Below are positions 55,149-64,000 of a DNA stretch of 64,000 bases, in pieces. Every line of letters starts with the position of its first letter. Positions within the stretch are counted from its first letter, which is position 1. The translations under genes were made by a program, and so were the position numbers. The stretch spans positions 1 through 64,000 of the forward strand of contig NZ_CAMZOF010000006.1 in the NCBI RefSeq assembly GCF_947331435.1, given 5' to 3'. The stretch comes from Pelagibius sp. Alg239-R121 (GTDB taxonomy: Bacteria; Pseudomonadota; Alphaproteobacteria; Kiloniellales; Kiloniellaceae). Below the pieces are notes generated by a model. The model saw nothing but the letters and a program-made list of their open reading frames with translations. It was not told the origin of the DNA and did no database searches.

Positions 55149-55814
55149 ATGGCTGGTCCGCTGGAAAGGACCTTCCTGGGGCAGAGCGATCCGAATGTGA
55201 TCGCACTTCTGAGCCTTAAACTGCTCCTTCTGGCGTTCTTCATTCTGTTGAACTCACTTTCTGTCATTGAAGAAGACAAGCAGCGTGTCGTGATCGACAG
55301 CGTCAGTCAGGCCTTCGACGGGCGTATCCAGGCTTACAAAAATCTCTCTGAACAATCAGCCGCTGCCGGGCAACTCGCCGGCGCAAAAGACCTGGCGGAA
55401 GAGCTGGCCGATCTATTGGATTCGACTTTGCCCGCGATCCGGCTGAACGAGGGCGCCAGCCATAGTGAGGTTCGGGTCGAACTTCCTGCAAGCATGCTTT
55501 TTGCCCGGGGCGCGACCGAGCTGCAGCCTGGACGGGATCTGATGCTCCAGCGGCTTTCGGCTGCGCTATTGAGGGGCGACGGAATCGTCTTTATGACCGA
55601 GGTGCGCCACGGAGTGCCGGAAGGGGCGCTGGAGCGTCTTGACGATCTGAAAGAGCGGTCGGTCGAGCTTAGGCGGATCGGGCACTTGGCCCAAAATCTT
55701 GTCGAGCAGGGTTTGCCGCGGGAAAGAATTTCGACCGGGCTCGAGCTCGGCCGGCCGGGGGCTATAATTCTGAACTTTCGCGCTGTCGAAACAAAACCTG
55801 GAGGCGAGCCGTGA
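55149..55814 (+). CDS. MotB-like membrane protein lacking the ion-carrying aspartate
   Basis: 221 residues. One N-terminal helix (VIALLSLKLLLLAFFILLNSLS) aligns with the MotB plug helix of the next gene, but the essential Asp is replaced by S22. The periplasmic part is OmpA-like (LPASMLFARGATELQPGRDLMLQRLSAAL; LPRERISTGLELG). It overlaps the following motB by 4 nt. Without the Asp it should not conduct protons; a structural or regulatory role with the true MotB is inferred. Confidence 0.65.
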   Translation: MAGPLERTFLGQSDPNVIALLSLKLLLLAFFILLNSLSVIEEDKQRVVIDSVSQAFDGRIQAYKNLSEQSAAAGQLAGAKDLAEELADLLDSTLPAIRLNEGASHSEVRVELPASMLFARGATELQPGRDLMLQRLSAALLRGDGIVFMTEVRHGVPEGALERLDDLKERSVELRRIGHLAQNLVEQGLPRERISTGLELGRPGAIILNFRAVETKPGGEP

Positions 55815-56620
55815 CGCCCCCGGATCTCCATAGCGAGGAAACGCTTGATGTGGCGTCCCAGCAGCTACGGGTCGTTCGCCCATTGCTGACGGAAGCTCCT
55901 CGCCCAAGCAACTCTTCGACTGCCTGGATGGTGACCTTCACCGATCTTGTTGCCTTGATGCTGACTTTCTTCGTGTTGCTTTACTCCATGTCGCGCCTCG
56001 ATGTAGTGCAGTGGCAGAACCTCACAGGCTCGCTGGCGCGCAGCCTCGACAGCGTAACGGAATCAACCGCTGTCAAACCGAAGGCGCAGTTGGATATCGC
56101 GCCCGTACGCTTCGTGCCGGGTGCAGACCTTGATTACCTTGCCAACGTTCTTTCCGAACGGCTGCGCACTGACGATACCTTGAGCCAGGCGCTGTTTCGA
56201 AATCAGGGCGATCGCCTGGTTATTTCCTTGCCGGACGCCTTGATCTTCGACGCTGGTTCCGAAGAATTGGGCGCGCAAGCCGAGCAAACCATGTTTGCGC
56301 TGGGCGGTGTCTTTCGGACCATCTCCAACAGCATCGAGATCGTCAGTTATCCGATCGGAAAAGATCGAAAAAACTCCTCCCCGGAGGAGAGTCGAACAGC
56401 CCGCGAAGCCGCTTGGACACAGGCTTTGAGCCGGGCCATTACGCTATCACGTCTACTAGCCGGGGCCGGTTACGCCGGTGCGATCCGGCCCAAGGGTGTG
56501 GCCTGGGATCCAGGCAATTCAGACGTTCCAGACAACGGCGGATGGGCCGCCGAAGGAACTGAACAAAGGAGCGGTCACCGCATCGACGTGATTGTTCTCG
56601 ATACCGCAGGAGAGAGATGA
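55811..56620 (+). CDS. motB: Flagellar motor protein MotB (stator subunit)
   Basis: 269 residues from GTG. The plug-plus-helix WMVTFTDLVALMLTFFVLLYSMS holds the proton-binding D45. The C-terminal half is an OmpA-like peptidoglycan-binding region, but its conserved motif is weak. The partner motA is not in the window. It overlaps its neighbours on both sides, so the three genes are translated together. Confidence 0.82.
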   Translation: MTPPDLHSEETLDVASQQLRVVRPLLTEAPRPSNSSTAWMVTFTDLVALMLTFFVLLYSMSRLDVVQWQNLTGSLARSLDSVTESTAVKPKAQLDIAPVRFVPGADLDYLANVLSERLRTDDTLSQALFRNQGDRLVISLPDALIFDAGSEELGAQAEQTMFALGGVFRTISNSIEIVSYPIGKDRKNSSPEESRTAREAAWTQALSRAITLSRLLAGAGYAGAIRPKGVAWDPGNSDVPDNGGWAAEGTEQRSGHRIDVIVLDTAGER

Positions 56621-59600
56621 TGCGCCGACTGCAACGCGCATTCCTGACTTTGTGTTTGATCCTGTTCACGTCTGCGCCTGGGTTTGCGGCGGATGCAGTC
56701 AAGGTACGCGGCGGAGTCCATCCGGATTTTGGCCGACTCGTGTTTGACTGGCCAAACGAAGTTCCTTTCGAAGTGCGGCGGGATGAAAACACGCTCGTAG
56801 TCCGCTTCGAGGCGTCGGCCGACTATGACCTTTCCGCGGCTCAGAAAGCCCTGTTCCGCTATATCGGCGCCGGAAAGGTAGAGGCGGAAGGACGCGAAGT
56901 CCGCTTCCCGCTGAAAAGCGACTACGACGTCAGATCTGCGCGGATCGACGGTAAGGTCGTGGTCGACCTCTACGCGCCGTCGAAGAAAGAACAACCCGCT
57001 TCGCAGACGGCCAAGAGCAAAGATTCGAAAATCCGTGTCAGAGCAGGAGAGCACCCCGGCTTCAGCCGGCTTGTATTCGACTGGGACCGGCCCGTTGGTG
57101 CACGGCTAGAAGAGAGCGATGGTCAGGCGCGTATCGTTTTCGATCAGCCTGCGCAGTTCGGCGTGGATCGCGTCCAGCGTGATCTGCCGCGTGGAATAAC
57201 GGGGCTTACCGCGCCAACGAAGACGGATGGCAATAAGGTCATCGTCCGGGCGCCTGTAAATTCAGGCTTTCGCCTGTTCCGGGACGGCAACAAAACCGTC
57301 TTGGACGTCACGCGCCCCGCGAATGCGCAGACAGCCGAAGTTGCTAAGGAAGAGGCGGAGAAATCAGAGCAAACGGCGGCACCCTCAGAACCGAAACCTG
57401 CTGTATCCAAACCAGTATCGCTCTTGCCGAAGGAAACAAAAGCTTCGGTAACCGAGAGTCCTGCGCCGGCCGATGAGGGCTCCGCCAAGGGATCCGGGGT
57501 TCCTGAAGTATCCGGCTCGAACACATCGGCCGGCTCTGCGGCCGGTGCAGCCGGTGTTGCAAATGCCGAACAGCCGCAATCTGAGGAAGCGGCCGATGTT
57601 CCCGAACAACAGGCCGAAAAGTCAGCGCAGGTATCAGCAGCGACCCCAAGGGAAGACGAGACACAGCCCGCGCCCGCGGCCTCATCGGCGGATGCATCTG
57701 CTAAAAGCCCCAACGCACCGGTGCGGTTTGCGACACCAGAGAGCTTGCGGGCGGCGGTGGCGGCCGAGAAGGCCGGACAGCCGATTCCTGAAAATAATCT
57801 CGTTACACTCGATGCATTCCGGCCTGAGCTCAACGTCGACGACACCCTCGCGCATGGAGCGGATCTCGATGCCAAGTCGGAGTTGGTTATGCTTTCGGAT
57901 GACCCCGACTTGCCACAGACGACGCCGGCGCCCGGTAAAACACCCGAACCAATTCGGCCGACGATTCTCAATTTTGGATGGGATCGTGAAACCGGTGCGG
58001 CTGCATTTCAACGCGGGAACCGGCTTTGGCTGGTGTTCGATCGCCGCGGTCCCTTCGATCTGACCCAGCAGCTGCGTAAGATTGCACCGCAACTGGAGCC
58101 GATCGACCGCGTTCCGGTACGGCGCGGTACGGCTGTGCGTTTGACGATGCCGCCCTTGTTCGCGCCGCGTTTGTCCTTCAAAGACAATACCTGGTCCGTC
58201 GACATAAGGCGGCGTGTGCCGCTGCCTGAAGAGGCCGTCAGGGTATCGGTCAAGTCAGGAGAGCAGGGGCCCGAAGTCGTGTTTTCGCGGGGTGGGGCGC
58301 GTGCCCTGCTGTCGATTGTCGATCCTGATCTGAATGACCGAATTGTCGTCGCACCGGTCCGCGAACCTGGTTTAGGCGTGGCCTCGGCCCAGCAGTTTGC
58401 GCAGTTCCTCGCTCTTGCCAGTTATCAGGGGGTCGTTCTGCAGCCTACTGCCGAAGGTCTTGCGATGGGTCTCGAAAAGCGCGGCGTCGTGGTAGAGGGA
58501 CGGGAGCCGCTTCAGGTCTCCGATGCCGACGCCCGTGCGTTGCCGACCAGCGGCGAGCGGCACAAAGCGGCCGGTGGTTCTATGTTCGATCTCGATTCTG
58601 CGCGGCGCGGCGGGGACGATGAGTTCATCGCCAGCAAGCAGGAACTGCAGCGCGACGTTGTCGGCGGAGAAGAGCAGAAGGTCGGCGTGGCGCGGCTGGA
58701 TCTCGCACGCTTCTACTTCGGCCACGGGCGCGCGCAGGAGGCCCTTGGTATCCTGCGTCTGCTCGAGGCTGAAAATGAACACATCGCGGCAGATCCCGAA
58801 GTGGCAATGATGAAGGGAATCAGCCAGTTTTTGGCTGAGAACTATGACGAGGCGGCGGCGACACTCGCTCATCCCGCTTTGGTCGGTGAACGCGAATCCG
58901 TGCTGTGGCAGTCCGCCATGGCGGCGAAAAACCAAGATTGGGAGGTTGCCGCCACCGGCTTCTCCGAGACCGACGAGTTGATCGAACAGTATGCGCGGCC
59001 GGTGCGAAATCGTCTTCGGCTGTTGTCGGCGGAGGCGCGCCTGGCATCAGGCGATACCGGTGGCGCCAGCCTGCAACTCCGCAAGATCGAAGCGGATGAG
59101 CCCACTGATTCGGAATTGGCGCAGATCGGCTACTTGAACGGCCGGCGGCTGTTGCTCGATGGCGAGGAAGAAGAAGCCCGCAAACTCTGGCGCCAGATCG
59201 CCCGAAACCGGCATCGACCTTCCAGTGCCCGTGCGCGGCTGGCGTTGGTGGATCTAGGACTTGAGAAGGGGACGCTATCTACCACCGAAGCCATCGATGA
59301 AATCGAAAACCTGCGGTTTGCCTGGCGTGGTGATCAATTTGAATTCGCGCTCCTGCGTCGCCTAGGCGACCTCTATCTGGATGAGGGCGATTATCGCAAT
59401 GGTCTGAAGGCAATGCGGCAGGCCGCCTCGCATTTTCCGAACTCCCGGCGCTCTGAGCAGATCACGCGGAAAATGCAGGAAGAGTTCAAGGACCTCTATC
59501 TTACCGACAAAGGCGAGGCCGTTCAGGCGGTCACCGCAGTTGCGCTCTATGAAGAATACAAAGAGCTTACGCCACCAGGTGAAGAAGGCGACGCAATCAT

Positions 59601-60279
59601 CACGAAACTGGCGGACCGCCTTGTCGAAGTCGATCTTCTGGAACGCGCCGGCGATTTGTTGGAGGACCAGGTTGATCATCGTCTGAAGGGCAAGGAAAAA
59701 GCAAAAGTCGCGGCACGTACGGCCTTGATCCGGCTGCTCGAGCAGAAGCCGGAAGATGCCTTGCGGGTCCTGGACGACAGTGAGGCGGTAGAGCTGCCCG
59801 AAGATCTCCAGCGTCAGCGCGGCCACCTTCGCGCCAGGGCTCTGGCGGAGGCGGGACGCGAAGACGAGGCCCTTGCCCTGCTGGACGGTGACAATGCTTC
59901 GGATGCCTTGCAGCTTAGGGCTGAGATCCTCTGGAAACAGCGGAACTGGAAGGATGCAGGACTTGCCTTGGCGCGATTGGTTCCAGCCGAACCTCCAGAA
60001 GGAGCGCTCAGCCGGAAAGACTCTCAAGCTGTCCTGAATCTCGCTGTTGCTCTCACTATGGCTGATGATCGCCCGGCGTTGGAGTTGTTGGCCGAGAGCT
60101 ACCGTGAGATCATGGCGGAGACGCCTGAAGCTCAATCCTTTGCGCTTCTGACCGGAGATTTGATCGGTAATGATGTCAAATCAATCAGTGAAGAGCTGGC
60201 GCAGATCGGTCAGATTCAGGATTTTGTTTCCAGCTACCGCAAGCAGCTGAACTCGACCCAGCTGAGTGAATTGGAATAG
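56617..60279 (+). CDS. 1,220-residue periplasmic TPR protein with duplicated N-terminal domain
   Basis: Signal peptide ending in GFAADAV. Two related N-terminal domains carry HPDFGRLVFDW (35-45) and HPGFSRLVFDWD (146-157), AMIN-like beta units. A Pro/Ala/Ser/Glu-rich linker of about 200 residues follows, then another beta domain (about 450-560), and a C-terminal TPR solenoid (about 690-1200). The start overlaps the motB stop. AMIN-like domains bind peptidoglycan or secretin structures, so a role in anchoring the motor in the cell wall is inferred. No catalytic motif was seen. Confidence 0.8.
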   Translation: MMRRLQRAFLTLCLILFTSAPGFAADAVKVRGGVHPDFGRLVFDWPNEVPFEVRRDENTLVVRFEASADYDLSAAQKALFRYIGAGKVEAEGREVRFPLKSDYDVRSARIDGKVVVDLYAPSKKEQPASQTAKSKDSKIRVRAGEHPGFSRLVFDWDRPVGARLEESDGQARIVFDQPAQFGVDRVQRDLPRGITGLTAPTKTDGNKVIVRAPVNSGFRLFRDGNKTVLDVTRPANAQTAEVAKEEAEKSEQTAAPSEPKPAVSKPVSLLPKETKASVTESPAPADEGSAKGSGVPEVSGSNTSAGSAAGAAGVANAEQPQSEEAADVPEQQAEKSAQVSAATPREDETQPAPAASSADASAKSPNAPVRFATPESLRAAVAAEKAGQPIPENNLVTLDAFRPELNVDDTLAHGADLDAKSELVMLSDDPDLPQTTPAPGKTPEPIRPTILNFGWDRETGAAAFQRGNRLWLVFDRRGPFDLTQQLRKIAPQLEPIDRVPVRRGTAVRLTMPPLFAPRLSFKDNTWSVDIRRRVPLPEEAVRVSVKSGEQGPEVVFSRGGARALLSIVDPDLNDRIVVAPVREPGLGVASAQQFAQFLALASYQGVVLQPTAEGLAMGLEKRGVVVEGREPLQVSDADARALPTSGERHKAAGGSMFDLDSARRGGDDEFIASKQELQRDVVGGEEQKVGVARLDLARFYFGHGRAQEALGILRLLEAENEHIAADPEVAMMKGISQFLAENYDEAAATLAHPALVGERESVLWQSAMAAKNQDWEVAATGFSETDELIEQYARPVRNRLRLLSAEARLASGDTGGASLQLRKIEADEPTDSELAQIGYLNGRRLLLDGEEEEARKLWRQIARNRHRPSSARARLALVDLGLEKGTLSTTEAIDEIENLRFAWRGDQFEFALLRRLGDLYLDEGDYRNGLKAMRQAASHFPNSRRSEQITRKMQEEFKDLYLTDKGEAVQAVTAVALYEEYKELTPPGEEGDAIITKLADRLVEVDLLERAGDLLEDQVDHRLKGKEKAKVAARTALIRLLEQKPEDALRVLDDSEAVELPEDLQRQRGHLRARALAEAGREDEALALLDGDNASDALQLRAEILWKQRNWKDAGLALARLVPAEPPEGALSRKDSQAVLNLAVALTMADDRPALELLAESYREIMAETPEAQSFALLTGDLIGNDVKSISEELAQIGQIQDFVSSYRKQLNSTQLSELE

Positions 60280-60515
60280 GTGCGATTCTTCCAGCTAAAT
60301 CTGTGTTTTACTCAGGCAAATCCACCAGGAACCCAATCTGAGTGGAGAGGCCTTGGCCTCGGATTTTTTTGTTGGAACTTGTGATTGCAATCATCTGAGG
60401 CACGAAACGAAACCTTCTCGAGGATTCGGAAGGGGCTGGTTTTTCCTCCAGAGATTGAATTGTAAGCTCTGCGCGCGTAGTAAGATGGCTGGTCCCGTCA
60501 GAGTTTGTCATTGCA

Positions 60516-61670
60516 ATGCTCCTCACTCTATCCGTCTCCGGCTATCGCTCGCTGCGAGACCTAACGCTGCCACTCAAACGACTAAACGTGATCACCGGGC
60601 CGAACGGCAGCGGTAAATCCAGCCTCTACAGGGCCATCCGCTTACTCGCCGATGCGGCTCAGGGAAGGGTTATCGGATCCCTCGCAGCAGAGGGCGGGCT
60701 GGGTTCAACTCTCTGGGCTGGGCCGGAGGCTTTTTCGCGCGCTATGAAGGCGGGCGATGCGCCGGTTCAGGGAACACTCAGACGTGATCGGGTGAGCCTC
60801 AAACTCGGGTTCGCCGACGAAGACTATGGCTATGCGATCGATCTTGGATTGCCTCAGCCTTCCAGATCTGTCTTTGGGCGCGATCCGGAAATCAAGGCTG
60901 AGGCAGTTTGGGCCGGCGAGGTCTTGAATCAACGCAATATGTTTGCGTCCAGGGCCGGCTCCGCCGTTCGTATTCTCGACGACAGCGGTGCGCGCGTCAG
61001 CGTCCTGAACAATCTCTCGGCTTTTGACAGCATGATGACCCATGCCGCCGATCCGCGCAGTGCGCCGGAGCTTCTGGCGTTGCGGGAGCGCATGCGAGCC
61101 TGGCGGTTTTATGATCACTTCAGGACCGACCGCGAGGCGCCGGCCCGGCGCGCCCAGGTCGGGACGCGTACGACAGTGCTGTCTTCCGACGGATCGGATC
61201 TGGCCGCCGCGCTGCAGACAATCCGCGAAGTCGGGGATTCACGCGGTTTGGACGAAGCGATCGAGGATGCGTTCCAGGGCGGATCGGTAGAAATCTCGGT
61301 GACGGAAGGATTGTTCGAAGTTGAGATGCGCCAACACGGGCTGTTAAGGCCTTTGAAGGCGTCTGAGCTCTCAGATGGTACACTGCGCTACTTTCTGTTG
61401 GTAACGGCGTTGCTGACTCCGAGACCGCCGTCGCTTCTGGTGTTGAACGAGCCTGAAACCAGTCTGCATCCGGATCTGCTGCCGCCGCTCGCGCGGCTGA
61501 TTGCGCAAGCCAGCGAGCGCTCGCAGATCATCGTGGTCTCCCATGCCGCGCCCTTGGTCGAGGCTCTGGTCGAAGCACCCGACAGCGCGGTCTTTGCACT
61601 TGAGAAGAGGCTTGGAGAAACCGTAGTACCCGGCAGCGAAGCGCCAGCCTGGGCTTGGCCGAAGCGATAA
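60516..61670 (+). CDS. AAA/OLD-like ATPase
   Basis: 384 residues. Walker A TGPNGSGKSS near the N-terminus, LSDGTLRYFLLVTALL as signature, Walker B LLVLNEPETSLHPDLLPPL and the switch histidine in IIVVSHAAPLVEAL: the RecF/SMC/OLD-type (AAA_21) architecture. There is no TOPRIM domain and no recognised partner. It interrupts the flagellar series between the TPR gene and fliP; function unknown. Confidence 0.85.
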   Translation: MLLTLSVSGYRSLRDLTLPLKRLNVITGPNGSGKSSLYRAIRLLADAAQGRVIGSLAAEGGLGSTLWAGPEAFSRAMKAGDAPVQGTLRRDRVSLKLGFADEDYGYAIDLGLPQPSRSVFGRDPEIKAEAVWAGEVLNQRNMFASRAGSAVRILDDSGARVSVLNNLSAFDSMMTHAADPRSAPELLALRERMRAWRFYDHFRTDREAPARRAQVGTRTTVLSSDGSDLAAALQTIREVGDSRGLDEAIEDAFQGGSVEISVTEGLFEVEMRQHGLLRPLKASELSDGTLRYFLLVTALLTPRPPSLLVLNEPETSLHPDLLPPLARLIAQASERSQIIVVSHAAPLVEALVEAPDSAVFALEKRLGETVVPGSEAPAWAWPKR

Positions 61671-61967
61671 AGTCTGTTTGTTTTCGACAGACCAGGAAAA
61701 AGCGCAATTTATCCTATATATCATTTAGTTAGATCGCAAATTTTGTCAGCTTTTGTCACGTATGACATGACCGAAACTCATGGCAACGCTGTGGTCCAAC
61801 CCGCTGCACACCTAGATACCTTTGTAGTTCCAGCGACTGCTGTGTGAACCCGGATGATGGCGATTCACGACTTCGGCCCGATCGGACCATAGAAATCCAT
61901 GGAGACCTGTCTCGACGTCGTCTTAAATGGGCTGAAGACAGACTCCAATCCCATGAATGAGATACCA
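61671..61967. other. Non-coding gap with a weak hairpin
   Basis: The 297 bp between the ATPase and acetyltransferase genes contain GTCTGT/ACAGAC as a possible weak terminator close to the ATPase stop. Nothing else is recognised. Confidence 0.35.
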
Positions 61968-62486
61968 ATGTCAGACGAGATCGTAATCAGGCCCTTTTGC
62001 GATGCAGATGCGCCGGACGTGCAGGCTCTCTTTGTCGAGATTAACCGCTCGCTTGCCACGCCCGGCCTGGAAGAGTCCTTCGAGGGCTATATTGAGCGGT
62101 CGCTGAAAGAAGAGATCTCGCGGATTCCCGAATACTATGCGGAACGAGACGGGAGCTTCTGGGTTGCCGATTGCAACGATGAAATCGTCGGCATGTTCGG
62201 TTTGGAAAGTCATGGCGACAGCGGGGTTGAGCTTCGACGCATGTACGTGAAACCAAGTTGGCAGCGTCGTGGCATTGCCCGCCGGCTGATACAGCACGCG
62301 GAAAAGCACAGCCGTGAAAGTGGCGTCGGCCAACTGCTGCTCTCGACCTCGGAACTGCAGGAGGCTGCTTTATCGCTCTACCGCAATGCCGGATATCGGA
62401 CGGTCAGGGAAGAGGTGGCCGAAAACGCCAGCAACAAGACGATCGGTGGGGGAATTCGAAGATATCACTTTGTGAAGGATTTGTAG
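61968..62486 (+). CDS. GNAT family N-acetyltransferase
   Basis: 172 residues from ATG 61968; ATG 61953 and 61899 give longer versions. The acetyl-CoA-binding motif A is RRMYVKPSWQRRGIARRLIQHAEKH and motif B SLYRNAGYR. The substrate is unknown. It lies between an ATPase gene and the convergent fliP. Confidence 0.88.
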   Translation: MSDEIVIRPFCDADAPDVQALFVEINRSLATPGLEESFEGYIERSLKEEISRIPEYYAERDGSFWVADCNDEIVGMFGLESHGDSGVELRRMYVKPSWQRRGIARRLIQHAEKHSRESGVGQLLLSTSELQEAALSLYRNAGYRTVREEVAENASNKTIGGGIRRYHFVKDL

Positions 62487-62522
62487 GAATAGGAGTTTCC
62501 AACCTAGGAGCAGCCGGGTTCG

Positions 62523-63269
62523 TTATCCAAAACTCTTCACCAGACTGCCTGCGACCAGATACCAGCCGTCAACCAGGACGAAGAAGATCAGCTTGAAGGG
62601 CAGGGAGATGACGATCGGCGGCAGCATCATCATACCCATGGACATCAGGATCGAGGCGATCACCATGTCGATGATGATGAAGGGCAGGAACAGCAGGAAA
62701 CCGATCTCGAAAGCCCGCCGCAACTCACTAATCATGAAGGCGGGAATCAGGGCGCGCATCGGCGTTTCTTCAGCCGCCTCTACGCCGTCGACATCACCCA
62801 GTTCGATAAAAAGCTTGAGATCCTGCTCGCGCACATGTTCCAGCATGAAGGCACGGATCGGCAGGGCGCCGCGTTCGATAGCCTCGATCTCGGTGATATC
62901 CTCTTCTATCAGCGGCACGATGGCCTGATCGTAAATCGCCTCCATCGTCGGCATCATGATGAAGGCGGTCAGGAACAGGGCCAGGCTGACGAGCACCGTG
63001 TTGGGCGGTGTCTGCTGAATGCCCATGGCACTGCGCAGAAATGAAAGGACCACCACGATCCGGGTGAAGGAGGTCACCATCATCAGGATCGCCGGTGCGA
63101 GACTGAGGATCGTGATCAGCGCGACGATCTGAAGAATCCGCCCGGTGCCCGATCCAACGATATCGCCGCCCAGGTCCAGGGTAAGCGCCTGTGCAAAAAC
63201 CGGATCCGCTGAAAAGGTCAATGCGAGCCCAAGAGCTGTCCCAAGCAAATTAACAAAGGAACGCCTCAT
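62523..63269 (-). CDS. fliP: Flagellar export apparatus protein FliP
   Basis: 248 residues with signal peptide and four helices. FliP motifs: MMVTSFTRIVVVLSFLRSAMGIQQTPPNTVLVSLALFLTAFIMMP, LIPAFMISELRRAFEIGFLLFLPFIIIDMVIASILMSMGMMMLPP. It forms the export gate. Overlaps fliO by 4 nt (ATGA). Confidence 0.97.
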   Translation of the reverse strand: MRRSFVNLLGTALGLALTFSADPVFAQALTLDLGGDIVGSGTGRILQIVALITILSLAPAILMMVTSFTRIVVVLSFLRSAMGIQQTPPNTVLVSLALFLTAFIMMPTMEAIYDQAIVPLIEEDITEIEAIERGALPIRAFMLEHVREQDLKLFIELGDVDGVEAAEETPMRALIPAFMISELRRAFEIGFLLFLPFIIIDMVIASILMSMGMMMLPPIVISLPFKLIFFVLVDGWYLVAGSLVKSFG

Positions 63270-63601
63270 GACGGCGCCGCTTCGCTGCCAGTGCCGGCTC
63301 CGGCGACCGGCGCCGGGGGCTGCGATTGTGGGGCCGCGGCTGCAATATCGTTTTCTATGACGAGATTGCTGGTCGGCCCCATCAGGACGAGATGCTCAGT
63401 GTTGTCTCGCCTAACCAGGACGAGCTTGTGGCGCGAATCCAGAGGCCGAACTTCGCTGACCGATAGGCGCTGCTGCTTTCCGCTATGTACTGCCATTTGC
63501 CCGCCGAAGCCGAACCGCCGCGCCAAAAGGGTGAGCGCGCCGATCAGGCCCAAAACGAAGACCAAAGCCAAAAGAAAGCGCAGATATACGTCGAATTCCA
63601 T
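63266..63601 (-). CDS. fliO: Flagellar biosynthesis protein FliO
   Basis: 111 residues with one N-terminal membrane helix (YLRFLLALVFVLGLIGALTLLARRFGFGG) and the short FliO domain (RLSVSEVRPLDSRHKLVLVRRDNTEHLVLMG). It assists FliP ring assembly. The C-terminus is Pro/Ala-rich. Confidence 0.9.
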   Translation of the reverse strand: MEFDVYLRFLLALVFVLGLIGALTLLARRFGFGGQMAVHSGKQQRLSVSEVRPLDSRHKLVLVRRDNTEHLVLMGPTSNLVIENDIAAAAPQSQPPAPVAGAGTGSEAAPS

Positions 63602-63704
63602 AACGCCTAGTCAGAGGGTTGCTGTGTTGAAGATAGCCGGGCCGATTGCTGTGAAATGAAGCCTGGTCCTTTATCGGGTCGACCTGATGCAAGAGGTTCT
63701 TGCG

Positions 63705-63929
63705 TCAGGGGGCCTTGCCATAGGCTGATACCGCTTTTTGGCGCTCTGCGAGGCTCTGCAGTTCCGTCTTGATGACATCGAGGCCGTGGGTGAGCTTGCC
63801 GGAGAGGTGAGACAACTCCTCGACGAGACTGATGACTTCACCTTGAAGGGACTTCGTGTCGTCTTTTGGGAGCGCTTCGATCTCTTTGCAGAGTGTATTA
63901 ACCTCGATTTGAAGCGGCAGCAGATCCAT
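63705..63929 (-). CDS. Small helical protein of the fliO/fliP operon (start uncertain)
   Basis: 74 residues from ATG 63929 (AAGGCG upstream); the frame stays open to the window edge at 64000, so the true start may be further upstream. Entirely charged helix (LQIEVNTLCKEIEALPKDD, EELSHLSGKLTHGLDVIKTELQSL), coiled-coil-like. No family is recognised; position suggests a flagellar role. Confidence 0.55.
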   Translation of the reverse strand: MDLLPLQIEVNTLCKEIEALPKDDTKSLQGEVISLVEELSHLSGKLTHGLDVIKTELQSLAERQKAVSAYGKAP

Positions 63930-64000
63930 GACTTCGCCTTTTTCGGCGGCTTGACTGCCTCTTCGAATTTTCTGTCGCAGGCTGCGTGCGGCTTCGGTGA

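Noticed and set aside
60516-61670. Anti-phage defence system
   Set aside because: The ATPase alone lacks TOPRIM, HNH or other effector domains and no defence neighbour is present; the claim would rest on a broad family only.

Overview
The window comes from a motile, Gram-negative, GC-rich alphaproteobacterium. The pointers are the flagellar regulator FliX, a DksA with a degenerate zinc finger, FliW, a DUF6468 gene inside the fliM operon, and sigma54-type flagellar promoters with FlbD-like upstream sites. A Rhodospirillales/Kiloniellales-like lineage would fit, but that is inference from gene content, not a phylogeny.

Layout. A truncated flagellin gene opens the window (1-639). From about 0.7 to 36 kb lies a mosaic of metabolic and accessory genes. 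It includes a MetE-like methyltransferase; an Lrp/AsnC regulator divergent from a diaminopropionate ammonia-lyase; a cobalamin riboswitch followed by a BtuD-BtuF-BtuC uptake operon; a fatty-acid desaturase; YggS; the periplasmic nitrate reductase operon napEFDABC behind an FNR-type promoter; and a class D beta-lactamase. Further on are a xi-class glutathione transferase with a LysE-type exporter; a fluoroacetate-dehalogenase-like enzyme coupled to a tartrate/D-malate dehydrogenase; a GntR-TRAP transporter-methyltransferase operon divergent from an amidohydrolase; and a copper-bufferin-type RiPP locus (DUF2282 precursor, DUF692/MNIO enzyme, BufC partner, DoxX protein, with a YHS protein next to it).

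From 36.6 kb to the end the window is almost entirely flagellar. A second, nearly identical flagellin is followed by flaG-fliD-fliS (+). Then come fliW-flgL-flgK-flgN-flgJ-flgI (transcribed flgI to fliW, -), fliX and dksA (+), flgF-flgG-flgA-flgH (-), and a long + operon fliL-fliM-DUF6468-motE-cheY-cheZ-(degenerate MotB)-MotB-(1,220-residue periplasmic TPR protein). An AAA ATPase and a GNAT acetyltransferase interrupt the series before fliO-fliP (-).

The two flagellin copies are direct repeats that bracket the 36-kb non-flagellar block. No tRNA, rRNA, CRISPR array, transposase or integrase was recognised. The points most worth a second look are the bufferin locus with its intergenic hairpins, the GntR/TRAP cluster with an 18-bp perfect palindrome, the tandem canonical and Asp-less MotB proteins beside the giant TPR protein, the fluoroacetate-dehalogenase active site, and the sigma54/FlbD/FliX promoter network.
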